Source of the DNA: Burkholderia seminalis DSM 23518
GTDB taxonomy: Bacteria; Pseudomonadota; Gammaproteobacteria; Burkholderiales; Burkholderiaceae
Assembly (NCBI RefSeq): GCF_902832885.1
Contig: NZ_CADFDK010000004.1
Location: 1-64,000, forward strand
Length of the DNA stretch: 64,000 bases
Direction: 5' to 3'
Shown here: piece after piece, positions 1 to 8,304 of the stretch
How positions within the stretch are numbered: the stretch's first letter is position 1
How the letters are laid out: each line of letters opens with the position of its first letter
Notes under the pieces: generated by a model
What the model was told of the DNA's origin: nothing
What the model saw: the letters and a program-made list of their open reading frames with translations, nothing else
The model's database searches: none
Translations under genes and position numbers: made by a program

Positions 1-74
1 GTTGATAGGTCAGGTGTGTAAGCGCAGTAATGCGTTCAGCTAACTGATACTAATTGCCCGTAAGGCTTGATCCT
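1..74 (+). rRNA. 23S ribosomal RNA, 3' end (partial)
   Basis: The first bases match the conserved 3' terminal domain of bacterial 23S rRNA, which runs through the 'GTTGATAGG' and 'AGCGCAGTAATGCG' segments and ends at the 'GTAAGGCTTGATCCT' helix strand. The gene begins outside the window. The 3' end is placed by analogy with the E. coli molecule, so it is good to within a few bases. Bases 75-228 are the 23S-5S spacer, in which I see no tRNA gene. Confidence 0.93.
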
Positions 75-228
75 ATAACAAGTCTGCCTTGTGGATCGGC
101 GCCGTGTGAAAGCACTGGCTGCAAGATCCAGAGCGACATGTTGGATTCTCGTGTGTGATACACACAACCTAAATTACTGCTTCTTCCAAGATTAGTTCTG
201 TTGGCCACGCCAGCAGAACAACCCCCTT

Positions 229-343
229 TGCCTGATGACCATAGCGAGTCGGTCCCACCCCTTCCCATCCCGAACAGGACCGTGAAACGACTCTACGCCG
301 ATGATAGTGCGGATTCCCGTGTGAAAGTAGGTAATCGTCAGGC
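229..343 (+). rRNA. rrf: 5S ribosomal RNA
   Basis: The segment begins with TGCCTGATGACC and contains the conserved 'GGTCCCACCCCTTCCCATCCC' loop region and 'CGATGATAGTG'. It closes with a 3' strand (ATCGTCAGGC) that pairs with the 5' end to form helix I. The length of about 115 nt is normal for beta-proteobacteria. It follows the 23S gene on the same strand and is immediately followed by an intrinsic terminator, the usual end of an rRNA operon. Confidence 0.95.
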
Positions 344-358
344 TCCCTAAGCCAAGAA

Positions 359-385
359 CCCCCGCCCGACCAGGCGGGGGTTTTT
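359..385 (+). terminator. Rho-independent terminator of the rRNA operon
   Basis: A perfect 8-bp GC stem (CCCCCGCC / GGCGGGGG) with a six-base loop is followed directly by five T residues. It lies 16 bases after the 5S gene. Confidence 0.92.
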
Positions 386-897
386 GCATTTCGGCGACGG
401 AAATGCACGTGCGCGGCCACGTGCAATGCGGCCGAAACCGAGATGGCCAATGATCTGGAATCTGGCATCTGCCGGGCTCGAGCAATCCGCCCGCCAGACA
501 CCTCTCGAATCCCCCCCGGCACGTCCTTCTACGGATCACGTCAATCCATCCTCAGTCAGCGCCCGGTCGATGTCGCTACACCAGGCGGCAATGTCTGATG
601 GCCGATGATGGGCGAAATTCGTCGACAATAATCGACAAATACCGCTTCTGGTGAAAAAAGCCCCGCTTCATCTACCCACTTTCGACTCGCCCCGTCGAAT
701 TGATCGTGTGCGCCCGTCGGCGAATACATCACGAACTCGTCATAAAAATCTATGCGCATAAAGTCCATTTTCGCGACATGCGTTGCAGAGCGGAGAGCAG
801 GCCCTTCGGGGTAATATCGCCATTCGTCCCGATCGGCTGCGCTCGTCCGCATCCGCTGGCGATCGGGGTCTCCCGCATTCCGTTTCCTGCATCGTTC
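386..897. other. Intergenic stretch without convincing genes
   Basis: About 510 bases lie between the rRNA terminator and the efflux-pump gene. Short open frames exist on both strands but none has Burkholderia-like codon use or a recognisable product. Base composition is less GC-rich than the flanking genes. The promoter of the 898 gene presumably lies here; I could not identify convincing hexamers. Confidence 0.5.
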
Positions 898-2322
898 ATG
901 ACTGACAGCCCTGCTCAAGGTGGTCGGACGACCGACTTCTTGCCGTATCTCGTGGCCGCAACGTTCTTCATGGAGTACCTCGATACGACCGTGATCGCGA
1001 CCGCGCTGCCGCAGATGGCGCGCTCGTTTGGCGTCGGGCCGAACGCGCTGAGCCTCGGGATGACGGCCTACATGCTGGCGCTGGCCGTATTCATTCCGAT
1101 CAGCGGCTGGATCGCGGACCGCTATGGATCGCGCACGGTATTCGCGAGTGCGATCGTCGTCTTCACCGGTGCGTCCGTGCTGTGCGGGCTGTCCGACGGC
1201 GTCGGGACGTTCACGGCTGCGCGGTTGCTGCAGGGCGTCGGCGGGGCGATGATGGTCCCGGTCGGACGGATGATCGTCGTGCGCAGCACCGAGAAGGCCA
1301 AGCTGATGCGTGCGATCGCGACGATCACGTGGCCGGGCATCGTCGCGCCTGTGGTCGGGCCGCCGATCGGCGGCTTCATCACGACCTATGCGTCATGGCG
1401 CTGGATCTTCCTGCTGAACGTCCCGTTCGGCATTGCCGCGCTCGTCTGTACCTGGCTGATCGTCCGGAATACGCGGGCCGACGAACAACGGCCGCTCGAC
1501 TGGGTTGGATTCGTGCTGGCCGGCGGCGCCTTGACTTGTCTGCTGATCGGCACCGAGGCGGCTGGGCAGCAGGATGTCGACTTCACGCGTGCGGGCGTCC
1601 TGGTGGGTGCAAGCGTGCTGTTCGGCCTGGCCGCATGGCTGCATGCACGACGTTACGCACATCCGCTGCTCGATTTCACGACGCTGAAGGTGCCGACATT
1701 CTCGGTGACGGTGATCACCGGTTCGGTCACGCGGATGGCGATCAATGCCGTGCCGTACCTGCTGCCGCTGCTGTTCCAGATCGGCTTCGGGCTGTCGCCG
1801 TTCCAGTCCGGCCTGCTGCTGCTCGCGAGCGCGCTCGGCAATCTGGGCATGAAGGCGGGAACGTCGTGGATTCTCGACCGATACGGCTTCCGGCGCGTTG
1901 CACTCGTCGACGTGACGATCGTCGGCGTCTTCACGATCGCGTGCGGTTGGCTGACCGCGTCGACGCCGCTGGCGATCACGCTGCTCGTCGTATTCGTCTA
2001 CGGGCTGACGCGGTCGATGCAGTTCACGACGCTCGCGACGCTTGCCTATGCGGATATCCCGGCTCATCAGACGAGCGCGGCCAGCACGCTGTGGAGCGCC
2101 GCGCAGCAGATGACGATCGGGATGGGGATCGCGTTCGGTGCGTTGTCGCTGCGGGTCGCGGCGTTGGCGCGCGGCGATGCGGCCGGCATGCATTACGTGC
2201 TCGACGACTTCCGCTGGGCATTCGTCGCGGCAGGCGTGCTCGCACTGTTGACGTTGCCGGGCTATGCGCGGCTGGCCTCGGACGCAGGCGACCGGCTGCG
2301 GGCGAACGTGGCGCGAGGATAG
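898..2322 (+). CDS. MFS multidrug efflux transporter (DHA2/EmrB-QacA type)
   Basis: This is an inner-membrane proton antiporter predicted to export drugs or other small toxic compounds. The 474-residue protein shows the DHA signature DTTVIATALP at about residues 29-38 in TM1, a motif-A-like loop (GWIADRYGSR, about 70-79), and a motif-C-like stretch around 'APVVGPPIGG' followed by 'WRWIFLLNVPFG'. All are typical of EmrB/QacA pumps, and the hydrophobic profile suits about 14 helices. The frame is open upstream to 700, but the upstream residues are not membrane-like, so the ATG at 898 (MTDSPAQGG) is preferred. It stands alone, with no adjacent membrane-fusion protein or regulator, so the substrate cannot be inferred. 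Confidence 0.9.
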   Translation: MTDSPAQGGRTTDFLPYLVAATFFMEYLDTTVIATALPQMARSFGVGPNALSLGMTAYMLALAVFIPISGWIADRYGSRTVFASAIVVFTGASVLCGLSDGVGTFTAARLLQGVGGAMMVPVGRMIVVRSTEKAKLMRAIATITWPGIVAPVVGPPIGGFITTYASWRWIFLLNVPFGIAALVCTWLIVRNTRADEQRPLDWVGFVLAGGALTCLLIGTEAAGQQDVDFTRAGVLVGASVLFGLAAWLHARRYAHPLLDFTTLKVPTFSVTVITGSVTRMAINAVPYLLPLLFQIGFGLSPFQSGLLLLASALGNLGMKAGTSWILDRYGFRRVALVDVTIVGVFTIACGWLTASTPLAITLLVVFVYGLTRSMQFTTLATLAYADIPAHQTSAASTLWSAAQQMTIGMGIAFGALSLRVAALARGDAAGMHYVLDDFRWAFVAAGVLALLTLPGYARLASDAGDRLRANVARG

Positions 2323-2682
2323 GCCCGGACTTCAAGTCGCATTGCGTTGCGACAGGTGAGCATGCCGGTTCCCCGTCGTTCACCTCGAGTGCCGATTCGT
2401 CATGGCTGAGATGGCCTGACGGTTATCACAATCGATCGTCTGTCGCCGAGGGTGAGTGAGCGGACCGAGGAGCAATGCTGGATCGTGACGCGGGCGGCAG
2501 GGTAACGCGGATAGCCGGGTAACGCTGCACATCACACGCATTTACGCCGCCGAAATGCAAAAGCCCGCGCCGGATCGGGCGGGGCCTGGCTTGGCGGCGC
2601 AGGGCAATGGCGCGCGGCGTGTCCGGTTTGAATCCGGTGTGTGGCGATCGGCACGCCCTCATCAGCGTCATCCCGATTCTTG
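2323..2682. other. Intergenic stretch between converging genes
   Basis: About 360 bases separate the rightward efflux gene from the leftward oxygenase gene. The only structures I see are a small hairpin (GTCGCA/TGCGAC, near 2336-2353) just after the efflux gene and the candidate leftward terminator at 2559-2580. No open frame here looks like a gene. Confidence 0.5.
2559..2580 (-). terminator. Candidate intrinsic terminator for the 2OG-oxygenase gene
   Basis: Read leftward, GCCCG and CGGGC form a 5-bp all-GC stem around an 8-base loop, followed by TTTT. It lies about 100 bases beyond the stop codon at 2683. The stem is short, so this is a moderate call. Confidence 0.45.
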
Positions 2683-3426
2683 CTACTGCGCGTCGTGAAA
2701 GATGAGGCCCAACGTGTGACGGTGGCCGCTGCGAATCCGGCTCACGCCGTGGCGCAGGTTGACGCGATAGACGCCGCGCGTCCCCTGCACGGGCCGGCCA
2801 TGCACGGCGAAAATCACCGCATCGCCTTGCATCAACGGCACCACTTCCGCGCGTGATTGCATGCGCGGCCGCTGTTCCGTCAGCACGAATTCCCCACCCG
2901 TGAAATCGCGGCCCGGCGCCGACAGCAGGATCGCGACCTGCAGCGGAAACACGTGCTCGCCATAGAGATCCTGATGGAGACAGTTGTAGTCGTCGGGACC
3001 GTATTGCAGGATCAGCGGCGTCGGTCGCGTCTGTCCTGCCGAGTGGCAGCGATCGAGGAAGGTCGTAGAGTCTTTCGGATAGCGGACGTCGATCCCGAGT
3101 GCCTGGTTCCAGCGATTCGCGATCGGCGCGAGATGCGGGTAGAGCGTCGCGCGCAGCTCGGCGATGACCGCTGGCAGCGGATACGCAAAATACTTGTATT
3201 CGCCGCGACCGAACCCGTGCCGCGCCATCACCACGCGTGAACGATAAAGTGCATCCCGCGGATACAGCGCCGCGAGCGCATCGCACTCGTCCGTCGAAAT
3301 CAGGCCCGGCACATGCGCGCATCCGTACCGATCGAGTTCGGCGCCGACAGTCGGCCAGTCGAGGGTGTCGACGCGTCGAGCGATGTCCGGCGATGCGATG
3401 GCAGGTTGCAGATCGGCGATGTTCAC
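2683..3426 (-). CDS. 2-oxoglutarate/Fe(II)-dependent oxygenase
   Basis: This is a 247-residue soluble protein of the Fe(II)/2-oxoglutarate oxygenase superfamily. The iron-binding H-x-D is visible as H151-Q-D153 (CLHQDLYG). The distal region has 'VNLRHGVSRIRSGHR' (about residues 222-236), where a second iron histidine (probably H226) and a 2-oxoglutarate-binding arginine are expected. The flanking 'FPLQVAILLSAPG' and 'FTGGEFVLTEQRPR' segments fit the double-stranded beta-helix core. It resembles the family once annotated as a DNA-alkylation-type oxygenase (Pfam Oxygenase-NA), but the substrate is unknown. The start is a GTG at 3426 preceded by GAGGGA at good spacing. It reads leftward, downstream of pit, after a 288-base gap. 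Confidence 0.82.
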   Translation of the reverse strand: MNIADLQPAIASPDIARRVDTLDWPTVGAELDRYGCAHVPGLISTDECDALAALYPRDALYRSRVVMARHGFGRGEYKYFAYPLPAVIAELRATLYPHLAPIANRWNQALGIDVRYPKDSTTFLDRCHSAGQTRPTPLILQYGPDDYNCLHQDLYGEHVFPLQVAILLSAPGRDFTGGEFVLTEQRPRMQSRAEVVPLMQGDAVIFAVHGRPVQGTRGVYRVNLRHGVSRIRSGHRHTLGLIFHDAQ

Positions 3427-3679
3427 GGGCGTCCCTCGGTTCGTCAGCGATGTGGCGCCGGGTCGCGCGAAACGCCCGGAAGCATTGCGTGCATGGTTGC
3501 GGCCACGGAGAAAGTCGACGAACCCAGTCTAACGACGTTCGTGTGCGGATGCGCTCCAGATCTTGCGCTTCAATTCGGAACGAGGAGGGGACGGCATGGT
3601 GCGCGCACGGACATTCGAACGCTGCGGCGGATCGGTGCGGAGAGGCGCGGAGGCGAGCGGTGAATCTTCCATGACAGGC

Positions 3680-3697
3680 GGCCGGCTGATACCGGCC
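3680..3697 (-). terminator. Hairpin just after pit, possible terminator
   Basis: GGCCGG and CCGGCC form a perfect 6-bp stem with a six-base loop, 17 bases beyond the pit stop codon. There is no T tract on either strand, so its role as a terminator is only suggested by position. Confidence 0.3.
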
Positions 3698-3714
3698 ACC
3701 CGTTGCAACCCGAA

Positions 3715-5307
3715 TCAAGCCAGCGACCGGAACAACCAGTAGAGCCCGCCGGCAAGCGCGATCGACGCCGGCAGCGTCAGCACCCACGCGAGCACGAGGC
3801 TGCGCACCGTGCTCCATTGCAGTCCGGAGCCGTTCGCCGCCATCGTGCCCGCGACACCCGACGACAATACGTGGGTCGTCGACACGGGCAGGCCGTACAC
3901 GTCGGCGGCGCCGATCGTCAGCATCGCGACGAGTTCGGCCGATGCGCCCTGTCCATACGTCAGATGCTGCTTGCCGATTTTTTCGCCGACGGTCACGACG
4001 ATCCGCTTCCAGCCGACCATCGTGCCGAGGCCCAGCGCGATCGCGACGGCGACCTTCACCCAGGTCGGGATGAACTTGGTCGCGTGGTCGAGCTGCTTGC
4101 GATAGTTGTCGATCGCGAGCTTGTCGTCGGCGGCGAACGCGGGCTGACCGGACTTCTCGATCAGGCGGATGGCTTCGGAGACGAGATACATCGTGTTGCG
4201 CACGTTGTCGACGTCGCGCTGCGGCACGGCCGCCATCGAGCCCGACGCGCCGACCGCGGTCGCGAGCGACGTCGACAGTTGCTGCACGGCCGGCAGCACG
4301 GCGGGCGTCAGTTCGCGATGCTGAACGTAGTGCTCGACGTCGGCGCGCGGGTTCGCGGACGGCGCGACGCCGTTCGTGTACTTGCCGAACGTCGCGGCCG
4401 CCTGGTTCGCGACCGCCACGAAGGTTTGCGATTCGGCCGGCGTGACGGCCTTGTTCAGCGCATACGCGGTCGGCACCGTGCCGATCAGGATCAGCATGAT
4501 GAGGCCCATCCCTTTCTGTCCGTCGTTCGACCCGTGTGCGAACGACACGCCCGTGCAGGTCAGGATCAGCAGGCAGCGAATCCAGAACGGCGGCGGCTGA
4601 TCCTTCGGCGGCTCCTTGTACAGCTCGGGAATCCGCACGAGCGCTTTCAGCACGAGCAGCAGCAGCGCCGCGCACAGGAAGCCGACGATCGGCGAGACCA
4701 GCAGCGACTTGCCGACGCCGAGCGCTTGACCCCAGTCGACGCCGCTCGTGCCGGACGGCCCGTGCATCAGCTGGTTCATCAGCCCGACGCCGATGATCGA
4801 CCCGATCAGCGTATGCGAGCTCGACGAGGGCAACCCAAAATACCAGGTCGCGAGGTTCCACACGATCGCGGCGATCAGCAGCGCGAACACCATCGCGAAG
4901 CCCGCCCCGCTGCCGACCTGCAGGATCAGCTCGACGGGCAGCAACTGCAGGATCCCGAACGCGACGGCGCCGCTCGAGACCATCACGCCGAGGAAGTTCC
5001 ACATGCCCGACCAGATCACCGCGACGTTCGGCGTCAGCGAATGCGTATAGATCACGGTGGCGACCGCATTCGCGGTGTCGTGGAAGCCGTTGACGAATTC
5101 GAAGCCGAGCGCGATCAGCAATGCCGCGCCGAGCAACAGGTACGGAAACAGCGAGCCTTCGCGGACCGGCGACAGATCGTCGAACAGGTGCGTGCCGATA
5201 TAGAGGGCGCCGAGCACGAGCACCAGCAGGAACACGGCATAGCCGATCTGCCTGGTACGTTCGATGGAGCCGGCGTTGTTCGGGGCGGACGAAGCAGGTT
5301 GATTCAT
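3715..5307 (-). CDS. pit: Low-affinity inorganic phosphate transporter (Pit family)
   Basis: This is an inner-membrane phosphate (probably metal-phosphate):H+ symporter of the PHO4/Pit family, 530 residues. Both family signatures are present: GFHDTANAVAT at residues 74-84 and GSNDGQKGMG at 259-268, in inverted halves separated by a hydrophilic middle region. A large soluble insertion at about residues 300-410 is typical of the PitA type. The frame is open to 5451, but the ATG at 5307 (MNQPASS) gives the normal N-terminus ahead of the first helix. No phoU-like partner gene lies beside it. It is co-directional with the upstream phosphatase gene (140-base gap), so co-transcription is possible but unproven. 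Confidence 0.92.
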   Translation of the reverse strand: MNQPASSAPNNAGSIERTRQIGYAVFLLVLVLGALYIGTHLFDDLSPVREGSLFPYLLLGAALLIALGFEFVNGFHDTANAVATVIYTHSLTPNVAVIWSGMWNFLGVMVSSGAVAFGILQLLPVELILQVGSGAGFAMVFALLIAAIVWNLATWYFGLPSSSSHTLIGSIIGVGLMNQLMHGPSGTSGVDWGQALGVGKSLLVSPIVGFLCAALLLLVLKALVRIPELYKEPPKDQPPPFWIRCLLILTCTGVSFAHGSNDGQKGMGLIMLILIGTVPTAYALNKAVTPAESQTFVAVANQAAATFGKYTNGVAPSANPRADVEHYVQHRELTPAVLPAVQQLSTSLATAVGASGSMAAVPQRDVDNVRNTMYLVSEAIRLIEKSGQPAFAADDKLAIDNYRKQLDHATKFIPTWVKVAVAIALGLGTMVGWKRIVVTVGEKIGKQHLTYGQGASAELVAMLTIGAADVYGLPVSTTHVLSSGVAGTMAANGSGLQWSTVRSLVLAWVLTLPASIALAGGLYWLFRSLA

Positions 5308-5447
5308 GACGGCATCTCGTGAGGGAACCGCGTCCGATCCTAGCGGTGACCAGCAGTCAGTTTGATGACAGTCGGGACCACGAACGGCGTGTCTTACGGG
5401 ATGTAAGCTGATTGGCCGAATGCTCGGCGCTGCATCGCCCTGATCGC

Positions 5448-6065
5448 TCACATAGTGGGCGCAACGGTGGTTGACGCACCGGCATCGCGTCGGTCGTCAT
5501 CCGGCGCGACCCATGACCAGCCGTCCGGCGAAGCGGCGAACGTCGTGCATGACAGCGGCGCGATGTCGAGACGCACGGCCGCCGCCGGATCCATCCGCAG
5601 CACATGCGCGAGGGCCGCACGGACGAGCGGCGCGTGCGTGATCGCGATCACGTCGCGACCGGGCGGCAGCGCGTTCAACCATGTGCCGACCCGATGCGCG
5701 GCGGCTGCGAACGATTCGCCGCCGTGCGGCGAAGCGGACGGATCGCCGATCCACGCGGCAAGTTCGCCCGGCAGATCGCGTGCGAGGTCGCTCAGGCGCT
5801 TGCCGCGCCAGTTGCCGTAGTCGATGTCGCGCAGCGCGTCGTCGACGTCGGCGCGCAGCCCGAGCGCATCGGCGGTCTGCCGCGCACAGCATGCGGGGCT
5901 GCACAGCACGACGAGCGATCCGCCGGCGCGTGACCACCGGCCGCGCCACGCGGCAGCTTCGGCGCGCCCGCGCGCGTCGAGCGGATCGTCGTCGGGGAAC
6001 GTGCCGGTGCGCATCGCCCGGGTCGATGCGTGTGCGATCAGGCGCAGCGAGGCATGCAGGGTCAT
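5448..6065 (-). CDS. Histidine-phosphatase superfamily protein, CobC-like
   Basis: This 205-residue protein is of the phosphoglycerate-mutase/histidine-phosphatase fold. The first motif is LIAHAS (about residues 9-14), so the catalytic histidine is kept but the arginine of the canonical RHG is replaced by alanine. The second histidine appears in AITHAPLVRAAL. 'DIDYGNWRGK' and 'HGGESF' match positions conserved in alpha-ribazole phosphatases (CobC) that act late in cobalamin assembly. The position beside a B12 riboswitch and cobalt transporter fits such a role, but the missing arginine makes activity uncertain. The ATG at 6065 is the plausible start. It is divergent from cbtB. Confidence 0.8.
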   Translation of the reverse strand: MTLHASLRLIAHASTRAMRTGTFPDDDPLDARGRAEAAAWRGRWSRAGGSLVVLCSPACCARQTADALGLRADVDDALRDIDYGNWRGKRLSDLARDLPGELAAWIGDPSASPHGGESFAAAAHRVGTWLNALPPGRDVIAITHAPLVRAALAHVLRMDPAAAVRLDIAPLSCTTFAASPDGWSWVAPDDDRRDAGASTTVAPTM

Positions 6066-6134
6066 GTCGGTGGTCGGATGATCCGGAACGGGACGTGATT
6101 GTCACCGCGCGATCACTTCAATACGCGCCCGTTC

Positions 6135-6245
6135 GCGCGTACAATTCGCCCGATACGAAACGCGGAAGCCGGTGCAATTCCGGCGCGGTCGCGCCACTGT
6201 AACCGGAGAATCGACGATCCCGGAAGCCAGACCTGCCTTCGTACC
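6135..6245 (+). promoter_or_regulatory. Cobalamin (B12) riboswitch upstream of cbtBA
   Basis: The conserved cobalamin-aptamer core is readable: GGAAGCCGGTGCAATTCCGG, then a GCGGTCGCGCCACTGTAACC segment, and the B12 box as AAGCCAGACCTGCC at 6224-6237. Downstream, GGGG (6261-6264) can pair with CCCC (6272-6275) right next to the Shine-Dalgarno GAGG (6277-6280) of cbtB. No T tract follows, so control of translation initiation seems more likely than termination. Binding of cobalamin is expected to shut off cbtBA. Outer boundaries are approximate. Confidence 0.93.
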
Positions 6246-6287
6246 CATCCATCATTTGTCGGGGCGCGATTCCCCTGAGGTGCATCC

Positions 6288-6497
6288 ATGAGCGAAGCAG
6301 TGCTGAAGCCGGCGGTCGTGCCGGCCCCCATCCCCGTCCGTGAACTGTTGCCCTGGGCCGTATTCGTCGGCCTGATCCTGTTGCTCGCCCTGTATTTCGT
6401 CGGCGCGGAACAAGGCGCGACGTCGCTCGTGCCGGGCATGTATGTCCACGAGTTCGTCCACGATGGCCGCCATCTGCTCGGCTTTCCCTGCCACTGA
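6288..6497 (+). CDS. cbtB: CbtB, cobalt transporter subunit
   Basis: This is a 69-residue protein with one central transmembrane helix (about residues 21-40) and a short histidine-rich C-terminus (H54, H58, H62 and a final Cys-His). That is the known CbtB layout, in which the histidines are thought to bind cobalt. It starts at an ATG with GAGG seven bases upstream, directly under the cobalamin riboswitch. cbtA follows after 13 bases. The pair is a predicted cobalt uptake system feeding B12 synthesis; the function is known mainly from riboswitch association. Confidence 0.92.
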   Translation: MSEAVLKPAVVPAPIPVRELLPWAVFVGLILLLALYFVGAEQGATSLVPGMYVHEFVHDGRHLLGFPCH

Positions 6498-6510
6498 CGC
6501 GGAGCACACG

Positions 6511-7245
6511 ATGGTCGGAAAGCTGCTCATGCGCGGGATGCTCGCAGGCATCGCCGCGGGCCTCATCACGTTCGGTTTCGCGAAAATCGTCGGCGAACCG
6601 CAAGTCGATCGGGCGATCTCCCTTGAAGAAAAACTCGATGCCGCCAAGGGCGACGAGCCCGGGCACGATCACGAGGTCGAACTGGTCAGCCGCCACACCC
6701 AGGCCGGCCTCGGCCTGCTGACGGGCGTCGTGACCTATGGCGCGGCTTTCGGCGGACTGTTCTCGCTGGTCTTTGCCTATGCGTACGGGCGCGGCGGCCG
6801 CCTGCCGGCACGGCAACTCGCCGCGTGGCTCGCGCTGGGGGCGTTCATCGCCCTCGTGATCGTGCCGAACATCAAGTACCCGGCCAATCCGCCGGCGGTC
6901 GGCGACCCCGATACGATCGGCCAGCGCACGGGCCTGTTCTTCCTGATGATCGCGATCTCGATCGCGACGATGGTGTTCTCGGTCGGCGTGCGCCGCCACC
7001 TGCTGGCGAAGCTCGGTCAATGGAACGCGTCGATCGTCGCGGGCCTCGTGTTCGTCGCGATCATCGCGGCCGTGCAGCTGGGGTTGCCGTCGTTCGACGA
7101 GGTACCGGCCGCATTCCCGGCTGCCTTGCTGTGGAAGTTCCGCGTCGCCGCGCTCGGGATGCAGGCGATCATGTGGACGACGATCGGCCTGCTGTTCGGC
7201 GCCTGGGTCGAACGCAGCGAACGCATCGCGATGCGCGCCGCCTGA
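6511..7245 (+). CDS. cbtA: CbtA, cobalt transporter subunit
   Basis: This is a 244-residue inner-membrane protein with about five to six hydrophobic segments. Histidines in the first hydrophilic loop ('GHDHEVE', about residue 50) and 'HTQAG' just before the second helix match CbtA. The chosen ATG at 6511 has GGAG six bases upstream and places the first helix at residues 8-25. A longer frame from 6442 overlaps cbtB and adds only non-membrane residues. It forms an operon with cbtB under the B12 riboswitch and converges on metR, with 22 bases between the stop codons. Confidence 0.9.
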   Translation: MVGKLLMRGMLAGIAAGLITFGFAKIVGEPQVDRAISLEEKLDAAKGDEPGHDHEVELVSRHTQAGLGLLTGVVTYGAAFGGLFSLVFAYAYGRGGRLPARQLAAWLALGAFIALVIVPNIKYPANPPAVGDPDTIGQRTGLFFLMIAISIATMVFSVGVRRHLLAKLGQWNASIVAGLVFVAIIAAVQLGLPSFDEVPAAFPAALLWKFRVAALGMQAIMWTTIGLLFGAWVERSERIAMRAA

Positions 7246-7267
7246 CGCGCATGCCGGACGAGCGCGC

Positions 7268-8176
7268 CTAGCGCAGCATGCGCGGCGCGCTCCACGTCGA
7301 TTCGCGCGCCAGCGCGACGAACGCGGCCAGATAGTCGATCGATGCATCCGCCTCGCGGATGCCGAGGAAGATCTGCTTCGCGATTCCCTTCTTGCCGAGC
7401 TTGACCGGCACGACCGGCATCCGGTCGGCGTACTCGTCGGCCAGCCATCTCGGCAGCGCGGCCACGCCGCGCCCGCTCGCCACCATCTGCAGCATGATGT
7501 CGGTCGTCTCGATCGACTTGTGCCGCCTCGGCACGATGCCGGCCGGCGTCAGGAACTGGTTGTAGATGTCGAGCCGGTCGGTTTCGACGGGGTACGTGAT
7601 CAGGATCTCGTCGGTCAGCTGCTCGGGCGTGACGTAGTCGGCGTTCGCGAACCGGTGCGAGTCGGCGACCACCAGCACCTGCTCGTAATCGAACACGGGA
7701 TCGAAGCGCAACCCCGGCTTGTTCAACGGGTCGGGTGTCACGAGCACGTCGACGTCATGGCCGAACAGCGCGCCGATGCCGCCGAACTGGAAGCGCTGCT
7801 TCACGTCCACGTCGACGTCGGGCCAGCGCGACAGGTACGGCGACACGACCTTCAGCAGCCACTGGTAGCACGGGTGGCATTCCATCCCGATGCGCAGCGT
7901 GCCGCGCTCGCCCTTCGCGTACTGCTTCATCCGCTCCTCGGCGAGTTCGAACTGCGGCAGCAGCCGGTTCGCCAGTTTCAGCAGGTAGTGCCCGCCCTGC
8001 GTGAGCCGCAGGCCGCGGCCTTCGCGGTCCCAGATCGGCGTGCCGAGCTGCTGCTCGATCTTCCGGACGGTATGGCTGAGCGCCGATTGCGTGAGGTGCA
8101 GCGCATTGGCGGCCGCCGTCAGCGAGCCCTGGCGCTCGACTTCACGAATGACGACGAGATGGAATCGTTCCAGCAT
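7268..8176 (-). CDS. metR: MetR, LysR-type activator of methionine biosynthesis
   Basis: This is a 302-residue LysR-family regulator with the winged helix at residues 1-60 ('LTAAANALHLTQSALSHTVR' recognition region) and a substrate-binding co-inducer domain. Strong similarity to MetR ('ERFHLVVIREVERQGSLT', 'MECHPCYQWLLKV') and its divergent placement from metE support the name. MetR uses homocysteine as co-inducer and activates metE. It starts at the ATG at 8176; the shared 128-base promoter region contains the palindrome listed at 8223-8245. Confidence 0.93.
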   Translation of the reverse strand: MLERFHLVVIREVERQGSLTAAANALHLTQSALSHTVRKIEQQLGTPIWDREGRGLRLTQGGHYLLKLANRLLPQFELAEERMKQYAKGERGTLRIGMECHPCYQWLLKVVSPYLSRWPDVDVDVKQRFQFGGIGALFGHDVDVLVTPDPLNKPGLRFDPVFDYEQVLVVADSHRFANADYVTPEQLTDEILITYPVETDRLDIYNQFLTPAGIVPRRHKSIETTDIMLQMVASGRGVAALPRWLADEYADRMPVVPVKLGKKGIAKQIFLGIREADASIDYLAAFVALARESTWSAPRMLR

Positions 8177-8222
8177 GGATGGGGGTCACGCAATGAATGC
8201 ATGAACAAATTTGATGGATGAA

Positions 8223-8245
8223 TGAAATAATGCCATTTTATTTCA
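8223..8245. promoter_or_regulatory. Palindrome in metR-metE intergenic region, candidate MetR site
   Basis: TGAAATAA (8223-8230) and TTATTTCA (8238-8245) form a perfect 8-bp inverted repeat with a 7-base spacer. The outer TGAA and TTCA match the half sites known for MetR operators. The site sits 60 bases before the metE start, in the only AT-rich part of the intergenic region. Confidence 0.6.
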
Positions 8246-8304
8246 TGTGTTGAAATCCCTATGATGACTGCCGGATCTTCAATTTTTCTCTGGACGGCAG
8301 CTTC

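Noticed and set aside
75-228. tRNA gene in the 23S-5S spacer
   Set aside because: No cloverleaf or TTCGA-type T loop in the right context; beta-proteobacterial 23S-5S spacers normally lack tRNA.
2426-5002. Leftward open frame of 858 codons across the oxygenase and pit genes
   Set aside because: It is out of frame with two well-recognised proteins and has no motif.
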